Below, one piece after another: positions 1-6,470 of a DNA stretch of 6,622 bases. The first letter of the stretch is position 1, and the number at the start of each line of letters is the position of its first letter. The stretch spans positions 1 through 6,622 of the forward strand of contig QHOP01000552.1 in NCBI GenBank assembly GCA_003219345.1, given 5' to 3'. A program made the position numbers and the translations under genes. The notes beneath the pieces were generated by a model. It was not told the DNA's origin, did no database searches, and worked only from the letters and a program-made list of their open reading frames with translations. The stretch is from Verrucomicrobiota bacterium (lineage in GTDB: Bacteria; Verrucomicrobiota; Verrucomicrobiia; Limisphaerales; AV2).

Positions 1-1808
1 ATTTCGATTACGATCTGATCGATTTTCGGCCAGTCGCGCTCGTCGATGCCTTGAATGATGTCCAGTTCGCTTTTCTCCGCATCGATCTTGAGGAGATCGA
101 TCTTGTCGATCTGATTGTCCCGGATAATGTCCGACACCGATGTCAATCGGCACTCGTAGGTCCTGCGACGGAGCCGGTCAGCGGTGAGCTCGTTGACGTA
201 TTCCTCGACAGATTCGCCCGCGACCGATTCGCTCTTCAGCATGTTCCGCACGACCGTTTGAATGGCCTCGCGGTCCTCCGTTTCATCCGAATGAAAACCG
301 GAGAAGACCGATGATTTTTCGTAAAAGGTAAACGTTGCGGTCTTGGGCTTGTCCGACACCCCGACGTTCAAGGCCCGGACATTCGATCCGTAAGCAGCGC
401 AGTTTGCCTTCAAAAGGTCATACACAACCGGTGCCGGTTCGAAGGCGAAAATCCTTGGGTTGGCACAGCGGCTCATCACGAACAAAGAAAAGAGCCCGAT
501 GTTCGCCCCGACATCCACCACGGTCGCGGCGTCCCGCAGACGGATGCCGTGCCTCAAATAGCATTCATCCTCAAAAACCTCCTGGTAGACGTAGTCGGTC
601 TCATACTGGTTCAAATGAACAATTTCCAAACCATTCGGCAGGACGTATCTCGGACGATCGCCAAAGCATAACTTTGAGCTTTCCTCGTTGAGCGTCAGGA
701 GCGCAGGCCGATGCTCCCCGGCCCATTCCTCCAGGCCCAACAGAACGACGTTGACCCCGTCTCGGTTCTTGCGAAACACGCCGCCCGGGTCCAGCAACTG
801 CTGAAAGATCTGATTGTAGGGCGCGAATTGGATATGGATTGGAACGCCGAAATGGTCGCCCCAGAATTTCAGTGAATCCTCCATTGGCTCTGCGGTGAAA
901 TTGGCGGCGATGACGAGGCTGGCTGCTGTCTTTTCGTCGGCGGTGTCAACGCGGTCCAGTAAGGTAAAGGCGACGCCCGAGAGTTCCACGTACAGTTTGC
1001 CCGACTGGTCGAAGACCCGAACGTTGCCGACAAAACCGTTTTCAGCACGTTCATCCTGCGCCAGCAGTGTTGCGTGACCCCACAGCGTATCGGGAAAATG
1101 GGCGTTGGTTACTTCGATTTTCTCAATCGATCGCAAGATGAAGGTCTTCCCCTGCTCCATGATGAAGGGCGCCAGCAACTGTGTCATCGAATCCAGCAGG
1201 CTCGGGTGCAAGTAATGCGCCTCGATTTCGCCAGCCTGGCGCGCCACGGAAAGCCTTCCCAGAGATTGATCGCCCGCCCGCCAAATCGCGGAGATGTTTT
1301 GAAAGCGGGACCCATATTGGTTGCCATTGTCACGCAGCTTTTTGTAAAACTGTTGCGAGTGGATCACGGCATGCGACTGCGCCTGGAATGCTTCGATCGA
1401 AAACGCGTCGGTGCCCGCTTCCGGAAACGTTGACGGGTTCCGGTCAATTTCGAGCTTGGCGGCAAATTGGCGGACGGGAGGCCGGACGCTGCCATCCCCG
1501 ACACCTGCTTCGTAGAACGTGTATTCAACAGGCCCGCCGCCATTGTCGCTGACTTCGACCCTGATGGCGGTATCCTCCGCCGAAAGAATGATGGGGTTTT
1601 GGAAGGTCACGTTTCGTACCAGGCCCGGAACGCGCTTGAAAAGTTCACGATACCTGACCAGAGCCACGTCAATATAGAAGGATCCCGGCAGCACGACCAT
1701 GTCCTGAAAACCGTGATCCGCCAAATACGGCACGGAACGAACGCCAATCCTGAGTTCCACGGAGGCTTCCAGCGGTTGATCCGTCGAGAAACTGACAAGG
1801 TGTTTCAT
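1..1808 (-). CDS. PKS-type dehydratase / FkbM methyltransferase multidomain protein, partial (continues past left edge)
   Basis: One open frame of 602 codons with no stop runs from an ATG at 1808 off the window edge, so the C-terminus is missing. Residues about 10-285 look like a polyketide synthase dehydratase (hotdog fold). They hold the catalytic His32 in YLADH, with Pro41 nine residues later, a YG..F motif near 165-169, and HPSLLDSMTQ with the presumed catalytic Asp206. Residues about 300-362 (FAPYNQIFQQLLDP, then GVNVVLLGLEEW) resemble the segment that precedes the HAD domain in FkbH-like proteins. Residues about 390-602 are an FkbM-type SAM methyltransferase: VVDVGANIGLFSLFV (430-444), FAFEPAP (454-460), and DLLKIDAEKSELDIIQGI (571-588). 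The family roles are dehydration of a beta-hydroxyacyl carrier-protein intermediate and O-methylation; the substrate is unknown. No KS, AT or ACP domain is visible. The ribosome site is weak. An in-frame ATG at 1910 would add 34 arginine-rich residues and looks less likely. Domain calls are by motif reading only. Confidence 0.88.
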   Translation of the reverse strand, partial: MKHLVSFSTDQPLEASVELRIGVRSVPYLADHGFQDMVVLPGSFYIDVALVRYRELFKRVPGLVRNVTFQNPIILSAEDTAIRVEVSDNGGGPVEYTFYEAGVGDGSVRPPVRQFAAKLEIDRNPSTFPEAGTDAFSIEAFQAQSHAVIHSQQFYKKLRDNGNQYGSRFQNISAIWRAGDQSLGRLSVARQAGEIEAHYLHPSLLDSMTQLLAPFIMEQGKTFILRSIEKIEVTNAHFPDTLWGHATLLAQDERAENGFVGNVRVFDQSGKLYVELSGVAFTLLDRVDTADEKTAASLVIAANFTAEPMEDSLKFWGDHFGVPIHIQFAPYNQIFQQLLDPGGVFRKNRDGVNVVLLGLEEWAGEHRPALLTLNEESSKLCFGDRPRYVLPNGLEIVHLNQYETDYVYQEVFEDECYLRHGIRLRDAATVVDVGANIGLFSLFVMSRCANPRIFAFEPAPVVYDLLKANCAAYGSNVRALNVGVSDKPKTATFTFYEKSSVFSGFHSDETEDREAIQTVVRNMLKSESVAGESVEEYVNELTADRLRRRTYECRLTSVSDIIRDNQIDKIDLLKIDAEKSELDIIQGIDERDWPKIDQIVIE

Positions 1809-1850
1809 GATACTATCCGTGCAGATTAGCGCAGGCCTCGCGAATCTTCC

Positions 1851-1968
1851 GGACCGCGGCTGTGTACGGAGCACCAGCCGAGCGCGTCGAGACGCCCTGA
1901 CTCTTCGCATTCACGCCAACACCCATTCATTGCCGCTGCGGCTGGTCCTGTGGACACAGCCGCGCTCC
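1851..1968. repeat. Short intergenic element with imperfect terminal inverted repeats (MITE/REP-like)
   Basis: The left end (1851-1865) reads GGACCGCGGCTGTGT. The right end read on the minus strand (1968-1954) is GGAGCGCGGCTGTGT, a 14 of 15 match. After seven unrelated bases on each side, both arms continue with ACCAGCCG (1873-1880; minus strand 1946-1939), so 22 of 23 positions outside the spacers agree at identical spacing. Each arm also folds on itself with the same bulged T: CGGCTG with CAGCCG on the left, and GCGGCTG-T-GTCC-ACA-GGAC-CAGCCGC at 1963-1938 on the right. The element fills most of the 172-base gap between the glycosyltransferase and the PKS-like gene. No transposase and no clear target-site duplication are seen. 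No T-run follows the hairpins, so a rho-independent terminator is not supported. The remainder of 1809-1980 shows nothing else recognisable. Confidence 0.6.
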
Positions 1969-1980
1969 TTTGGTTGCGGC

Positions 1981-3036
1981 TCAACTGCGCGGTGATAGAT
2001 GTGGTTTCAGGCGCCACTGCCGCCGGTTCGGCGAAGCGGCCCGGCCCTTGCGCGTAATGTCCTCATAGCACCGCTTCAACTTTTGAGCAACGCTCACGAT
2101 GGAAAGCTCCTCAAGCCGCGTTCGACAGTCGAGGCGCTGCCCGCGCTGCCAAACCAGACGAAGCTTTTCGGCCAGTTCTGCCGGCTCAGGTCGCGTCAAA
2201 TAACAGCCTTCAATGCCTTCGAGCCGCTCGGCAACGTCTCCGACGTCCACCGAGACTACCGGAAGGCCGCACGCCAGGGCTTCCTTCACAATGTTGGGTG
2301 ACCCCTCGTGCAGCGAAGTCAGGAGCAAAGCATCACTGGCGTTAAGCCAGAATGCCACTTCCACCGGGGGGATATTCATCATGTAATGAAACTCCACAGG
2401 AGAGTCTGGACGGCTCATTTGCGCAACCGCCGCTTTGGCCAGCCGTGGACGCTTCACAGGATCGCCGTTGCTCGACGCGAACAGCACGTGAAAGGCTCGG
2501 GCGCTCCAGCCCAGCCGCTGCTTGCACACAAGCGAATCCATGGGTTTGAACCGTTCCAGATCGATGCCAGATGGAATCACGCGCACCTTGTCGTCGGTGG
2601 CGGTGCCGTTCAAAGCTTCCACGAGCTGCCGCGCCACGACGATCACGCCATCAGCGGCTTTTGCCGCCCTTCTCGAACAATACACCCCGTACTGGGAAAC
2701 TATTTTCCGCGCCAAGCCCGAAAGATTCTCGCCCAGTAAATCCGAACCCCGGAACGTCACCACTGTCGGGCGGACATGGTGGCCGCGCACGACCTGGTCC
2801 GCCATGACCCCGCCATACATCACGTGGATGACATCGGGATCGAACTCGGCGACGGCGCTGCTGACGTTGCTCCGCAACCGATAGTACGCCATCGGCCCCT
2901 CTTGCCGCCGATCCACAAACAAAACGCGCACGTCCAAACCGATGGCGCGCAGGCCCCTGACTTGTTCGTGGACGAAGACACCCCTGCCCGGGAAGGCCGC
3001 CGAAGGGTACATATTCGTAATGGCCAGGATTCGCAT
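1981..3036 (-). CDS. GT4-family (group 1) glycosyltransferase
   Basis: This is a predicted cytoplasmic or membrane-associated retaining glycosyltransferase of 351 residues with a GT-B fold, expected to move a sugar from a nucleotide donor onto a lipid-linked or glycan acceptor. The N-terminal domain opens with MRILAITNMYP and a glycine-containing loop (FPGRGVFVHEQ, 15-25), then PDVIHVMYGG (67-76) and VTFRGSD (93-99). The C-terminal domain begins near VIPSGIDLERFKP (153-165), has a Lys-Arg pair at 195-196, and carries the GT4 signature EGSPNIVKE with Glu244 and Glu252, followed by ALACGLPVVSVDVGDV. Length is slightly short but normal for the family. The frame is open further upstream to 3198, but those residues overlap the preceding gene's C-terminus and are not family-like, so the ATG at 3036 is chosen. 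It begins 22 bases after the dehydratase stop, suggesting co-transcription. Its ribosome site is weak (GGGG about 9 bases upstream). Donor and acceptor cannot be told from sequence. Confidence 0.93.
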   Translation of the reverse strand: MRILAITNMYPSAAFPGRGVFVHEQVRGLRAIGLDVRVLFVDRRQEGPMAYYRLRSNVSSAVAEFDPDVIHVMYGGVMADQVVRGHHVRPTVVTFRGSDLLGENLSGLARKIVSQYGVYCSRRAAKAADGVIVVARQLVEALNGTATDDKVRVIPSGIDLERFKPMDSLVCKQRLGWSARAFHVLFASSNGDPVKRPRLAKAAVAQMSRPDSPVEFHYMMNIPPVEVAFWLNASDALLLTSLHEGSPNIVKEALACGLPVVSVDVGDVAERLEGIEGCYLTRPEPAELAEKLRLVWQRGQRLDCRTRLEELSIVSVAQKLKRCYEDITRKGRAASPNRRQWRLKPHLSPRS

Positions 3037-3058
3037 AAAGGGAGACCCCGGAATTTTC

Positions 3059-4834
3059 TCATCCGGGCGCGTCCAGGCCCGCGACGTGGTGGAAAGGTTC
3101 CTCGAAGCCGAGCTTTGAACTGGGAGGCCTGCCATTCCTCTTGTCTTTGCCTTCGCTTCCCACGTGTGCTTCTCTCTGGCGGGGCACGCTGGCAGCAAAT
3201 TCCCTCAGTTGCGGCTGGTATTCAGGGACAGCGCATTTCAAGAACCATTTGAACTCGTCCGGCCGCAGCTGATCTATTTGCTCAACCAATTCGAGCACGA
3301 AGGCGCGGACCTGTTCGTAGGGCAGAGGTTCACAAAGCAATCGCATGATCTTGGGATGACGAGTGCCGGTGATTCTCTCGCCTCGGTAGCTGAGCTCTTC
3401 GAAAAGTTTTTCACCGGGACGGAGCCCGGTAAATTCGATGCGAATATCCTGATCTGGAGTAAAGCCGGAAAGCTCGATCAACTGCCGTGCCAGGTCCAGA
3501 ATCTTGACCGGCTTACCCATGTCCAGGGTGAAAATTTCGCCGCCAGAGCCCTGCGCGGCGCTTTGCAATACCAGGCCGACTGCTTCCGGGATGGTCATGA
3601 AATATCGCGTCACTTCCGGATGAGTGACTTTGACCGGCCCACCGGCGGCAATTTGTTTGCTGAAAATCGGAACGACGCTGCCGGAGGACCCGAGCACGTT
3701 GCCGAACCGCACCGCCATAAAGCGGGTGGCTCCCGGCTGGCTGACGTGGAGCGATTGCACGCACATTTCCGCCAGCCTCTTGGTTGCCCCCATGACACTG
3801 GTCGGGTTGATGGCTTTATCGCTGGAGATGAGGACGAAACGGTCCGTTTGGTGTCTTAAGGACGTTTCGGCGAGCCGCAAGGTTCCCAGCGCGTTGTTTT
3901 TGACAGCCTCGCCCGGTTGCGTTTCCATCATAGGCACATGTTTGTGGGCTGCGGCATGAAAAATGACCTCGGGATGATGGTGCTGGAAAATAGAGTCCAA
4001 CCGCGGTTGATCCAGGATATTCGCCACCAGTGGCACGATCACTTTGCCGCAGCCGGAGTGGATCAAGTCCTGCTCGATTTGAAAGAGTTGAACTTCAGAT
4101 TGCTCTACCAGCAGCAACCGACGCGGAGAAAAGCCGGCAATTTGCCGGCACAACTCGCTGCCAATGCTCCCGCCGGCGCCCGTCACCATCACCACCCGTT
4201 CCCGCAGAAGGTGTTGAATGTCGTCGGTGGCCAGGCGCACCTGCTCCCGTCCCAACAGATCATGAATGTCCACGGACCGCAACTGGCTCACCTTGGCCTG
4301 GCCGGTGGTGAGTTCGTAGATGGATGGGACGGTGCTGAATTTGATTTGAAGCCGCTGCAGAGTCTCGACAATTTCAGCCACCCGTCTGGCCGTGGCGCTC
4401 GGCATGGCAATGATCACTTCCTCCAGCTCCAAATTCATTTTGTCGTTCAGCAAAATCTCCGGCGCGCCGACCACCGGAACGTTTTGCACGCGCTTTCCCC
4501 ATTTCATGCGATCGTCGTCGAAGAACGCGACTGCCTGTAAACCGAGATCGCGTCGCGAGGCGAACTCCTGCGCCAGCGCCGTCCCGACCAGACCCGCGCC
4601 GATGATTCCCGCGCGTCGCGCGCGTTGCCGGGGCGGGCCGGGCGCGCGGTTGGCGCCACGATTGCGCGCCTGGCGAAACGCCAGACGGACGGCGGCCAGC
4701 GCAATGATGGAGAAACTGAAATCGGCCAATACCACGCTCCGCGGCGGCGCGTAATCCGAGCCTAGTTGCGTGGAGACGCCGAACACAACGAGGCTCGTGG
4801 CAGCACCTCGAACTGGCGCAATCGCCACAGACAA
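3059..4834 (-). CDS. CapD/FlaA1/WbpM-type nucleotide-sugar 4,6-dehydratase, N-terminus displaced by frameshift
   Basis: This is the main part of a membrane-anchored short-chain dehydrogenase-family enzyme that would convert a UDP-sugar (in characterised relatives UDP-GlcNAc) to its 4-keto-6-deoxy form for capsule or O-antigen sugars. Residues are numbered from the open frame at 4834. A last membrane helix lies near 34-54. A first Rossmann domain has AGIIGAGLVG (75-84) and ends near 180. The catalytic domain has VTGAGGSIG (217-225), AAAHKHVPMMETQP (294-307), LISSDKAINPT (335-345) and MGATKR (348-353). Met in place of the usual catalytic Tyr gives the Ser-Met-Lys set known from WbpM-type dehydratases. 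RPGEKLFEEL and the late VPEYQP are also family hallmarks. The frame begins at TTG without a good ribosome site and lacks the first membrane helices, which lie in another frame just upstream (4762-4992). The two are best read as one gene. Substrate assignment is by family only. Confidence 0.9.
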   Translation of the reverse strand: MSVAIAPVRGAATSLVVFGVSTQLGSDYAPPRSVVLADFSFSIIALAAVRLAFRQARNRGANRAPGPPRQRARRAGIIGAGLVGTALAQEFASRRDLGLQAVAFFDDDRMKWGKRVQNVPVVGAPEILLNDKMNLELEEVIIAMPSATARRVAEIVETLQRLQIKFSTVPSIYELTTGQAKVSQLRSVDIHDLLGREQVRLATDDIQHLLRERVVMVTGAGGSIGSELCRQIAGFSPRRLLLVEQSEVQLFQIEQDLIHSGCGKVIVPLVANILDQPRLDSIFQHHHPEVIFHAAAHKHVPMMETQPGEAVKNNALGTLRLAETSLRHQTDRFVLISSDKAINPTSVMGATKRLAEMCVQSLHVSQPGATRFMAVRFGNVLGSSGSVVPIFSKQIAAGGPVKVTHPEVTRYFMTIPEAVGLVLQSAAQGSGGEIFTLDMGKPVKILDLARQLIELSGFTPDQDIRIEFTGLRPGEKLFEELSYRGERITGTRHPKIMRLLCEPLPYEQVRAFVLELVEQIDQLRPDEFKWFLKCAVPEYQPQLREFAASVPRQREAHVGSEGKDKRNGRPPSSKLGFEEPFHHVAGLDAPG

Positions 4835-4992
4835 ACCAGCTTGAAGCCGATGACCCAGGCGAACACGAGCAGAAAAGTTCGCTCGGCTTCCTGCGGCACG
4901 GCAAAGTCAAATCGAAGTTGATACCCCAACCAAAGACTGCCGACCAAGGCGGCAGCGTAGGACAGGACAAGGCTGATGCGAGTAAAGCTCAT
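4762..4992 (-). pseudogene. N-terminal membrane fragment of the same 4,6-dehydratase, out of frame with the rest
   Basis: From the ATG at 4992 this frame encodes MSFTRISLVLSYAAALVGSL, then LRFDFAVP and FAWVIGFKLVCLW. These are two membrane helices with the short LR.DF loop that usually opens CapD/FlaA1-type proteins. The family-like sequence ends at QFEVL (about 4801). The frame then runs through a dozen unrelated residues to a stop at 4762, while the main dehydratase frame overlaps it and resumes with the later membrane helices. Compared with the equivalent module in the upstream gene (its residues 281-315), about 46 bases appear to be missing here, which would cost roughly 15 residues and shift the frame. 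A GTG at 5025 could also start this frame, but it directly abuts an AGGA; the ATG at 4992 has CGGGA about 10 bases upstream. Whether this is a real lesion or a sequencing or assembly error cannot be told. Confidence 0.75.
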
Positions 4993-5024
4993 GGCGATAA
5001 CATCCCGGTTAAATAGTTGAAACA

Positions 5025-5040
5025 CTCCTGGCGCCAGGAG
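5025..5040. repeat. Perfect 16-bp palindrome between the sugar transferase and dehydratase genes
   Basis: CTCCTGGCGCCAGGAG is fully self-complementary and sits in the gap between the stop at 5064 and the ATG at 4992. In the transcript it can form a six-pair stem with a GCGC loop. Its 3' arm contains AGGAG, a Shine-Dalgarno-like sequence, which would then be paired with CTCCT. That AGGAG is about 30 bases before the ATG at 4992 and touches a GTG at 5025, so its use as a ribosome site is doubtful. It may be a protein-binding dyad, an mRNA hairpin, or chance. No T-run follows, so it is not a standard terminator. Confidence 0.4.
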
Positions 5041-5063
5041 GCGTTAACGATGGATCACGCCGT

Positions 5064-6452
5064 CTATTGGCGGCCCCAGAATTTGATCGGGCAGGTGACC
5101 GTGTAGAATTTCAAGCCGGTTTGGTGGAGCAGTTGATCAAGCTCACGAATTCGCTCCGCAGGAGCGCTGGGCATGGCGATGACCACCTCGTCGAGTTTTT
5201 CGGTCCAGCCCTCGAGCAGACATTCAGGCATGCCGACCACGGGCACTTCGTGGATGCGCTTCTGCCATTTCTGAAAGTCATCGTCGAAGAAGGCGACAAC
5301 GATTCGACCGAATTTCTTTTTAAGGATCAATTCCAGCGCGAGTTGCGCGCCGGTGCTTCCGGCCCCGATGATGCCGACCCGCGCCGGTGGACTGGCTGGC
5401 GCGTCTTCCTCTCCCGCGGAGCGCTCGCGCCACAGCCGCAGCAAGACCCGAAAGCCACTGAGCAAAGAAATCGACAAGAGACAATTGACGAGAATGACGT
5501 TCCGCGGAGGGCTGCCGGCGCCAGCAGCCCACCAGGCGAGCAGCCCGACGGCAGCCAGGCCCTGCGCGGTGCCGACCTGCCGCAGTTCGGGAAAACTGAA
5601 GTAGCTGAGCAATCCCCGGCACTGCTTGCGCCACGTCAAGCATCCGAGCTGCAAGGCGAGCGCCACGGAAAGCTCACGCCAAAACTGAAGCGCGGACATG
5701 GCTGGCGGAGCGAAATCATAAATCAGCCCGTAGGAGAGCCAAAAGGATGCAGTCAGGATGATTCCATAATTGACAAGCACGCCGATCCAATACGGACAGA
5801 TGGTTTGGACGATGATCCAGGTATCACTCAACAAATTCGCGCGCTCGGCGTATTCCCGATTGAGCCTCAACTTTCGCGGAATGCATTGCTGAATGTAAAA
5901 CTCCTCCAGGCTGTCCGCGTTTCTAAGCAACACCTCCTCGTCGCGGAAACACAGCGATGCCAGATCGGTGATCCCCGGTTTGCACCTCAAAATGTCACGC
6001 TGTTCCGGAGTGTAATACTGGACGTAGCGGGGTACTTCCGGCCTCGGACCGACGAGACTCATGTCTCCCTTCAACACATTCCAAAGCTGCGGCAATTCGT
6101 CCAATTTGGTCTTCCGCAAAATCCGGCCGATCCAGGTAACCCGAGCATCCCCGTCCTTCGTGACAAATGGCCCGGCCTGCTCCGCCGCAGGCACCATGGT
6201 GCGGAATTTGCAGATTCGAAACGGCCGTCCCTGAAGACCGATCCGGATTTGCCGATAAAAAATGTCTCCCCCGTCGGCAATTTTTATGAGCGCGGCAATC
6301 AGCAGAAATGCCGGGCTGAGCGCCACCAGACCGGCCAAGGAAAAAACAACGTCGTAAAGACGCTTGGCACCGGCGCCGAAAGCAAAAGCCGCGCGACCGC
6401 CGAGGCAAACGGGTTCCTCGGTAATTTTCCCTTCTGCGGAATTACAATTCAC
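5064..6452 (-). CDS. Polyprenyl-phosphate sugar-1-phosphate transferase with C-terminal membrane and Rossmann module (permuted order)
   Basis: This is the predicted initiating enzyme of a surface polysaccharide: it would transfer a sugar-1-phosphate from a nucleotide sugar to the polyprenyl-phosphate carrier at the inner membrane. From the GTG at 6452 it has 462 residues. The bacterial sugar-transferase domain spans about 28-218. It shows KRLYD (30-34), a hydrophobic re-entrant helix broken at Ser46-Pro47, KFRTM (82-86), TKLDELPQLWNVLKGDMSLV (115-134) with the Asp118-Glu119 dyad, GPRPE (135-139) and KPGITDLASL (158-167). Several membrane helices follow (about 222-340), then a Rossmann domain with VGIIGAGSTG (359-368), AFFDDD (387-392) and EVVIAMPSAP (422-431). 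In WbaP/WcaJ-type relatives the membrane and Rossmann part comes first and the catalytic domain last; here the order is reversed. The C-terminal module resembles the N-terminal half of the next gene. The frame is open to a GTG at 6578, but residues before 6452 look non-coding. First gene of the apparent operon. Confidence 0.92.
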   Translation of the reverse strand: MNCNSAEGKITEEPVCLGGRAAFAFGAGAKRLYDVVFSLAGLVALSPAFLLIAALIKIADGGDIFYRQIRIGLQGRPFRICKFRTMVPAAEQAGPFVTKDGDARVTWIGRILRKTKLDELPQLWNVLKGDMSLVGPRPEVPRYVQYYTPEQRDILRCKPGITDLASLCFRDEEVLLRNADSLEEFYIQQCIPRKLRLNREYAERANLLSDTWIIVQTICPYWIGVLVNYGIILTASFWLSYGLIYDFAPPAMSALQFWRELSVALALQLGCLTWRKQCRGLLSYFSFPELRQVGTAQGLAAVGLLAWWAAGAGSPPRNVILVNCLLSISLLSGFRVLLRLWRERSAGEEDAPASPPARVGIIGAGSTGAQLALELILKKKFGRIVVAFFDDDFQKWQKRIHEVPVVGMPECLLEGWTEKLDEVVIAMPSAPAERIRELDQLLHQTGLKFYTVTCPIKFWGRQ

Positions 6453-6464
6453 GAAGCTCGTTTT

Positions 6465-6470
6465 CCCTCC
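6465..6470 (-). promoter_or_regulatory. Ribosome binding site supporting the GTG start at 6452
   Basis: The minus strand reads GGAGGG here, 12 bases before the GTG at 6452. The spacing is on the long side, but it is the best Shine-Dalgarno match I found near the start. It supports beginning the sugar transferase shortly before its catalytic domain rather than at the GTG at 6578, which has no comparable site. Confidence 0.5.

Noticed and set aside
51..1829. Several plus-strand open frames of 60-123 codons (for example 1074-1433 and 1467-1829)
   Set aside because: They lie opposite the continuous minus-strand PKS/FkbM frame, which has clear family motifs; the plus-strand translations show no recognisable domain.
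1938..1963. Hairpin after the glycosyltransferase stop as a rho-independent terminator
   Set aside because: The stem is strong, but no T-run follows on the minus strand, and the hairpin is better explained as one arm of the inverted-repeat element.
1826..2017. Small minus-strand frame of 63 codons across the intergenic gap
   Set aside because: It is produced by the inverted-repeat element and the glycosyltransferase 3' end; no ribosome site or family resemblance.
3164..4540. Plus-strand open frames of 231 and 207 codons opposite the dehydratase
   Set aside because: They are antisense to highly conserved dehydratase motifs, and their translations look like mirrored low-information sequence in a GC-rich gene.
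4374..4970. Minus-strand open frame of 198 codons overlapping both dehydratase frames
   Set aside because: Its translation is rich in Arg, Cys and Ser and lacks the family motifs that the other two frames carry in this stretch.
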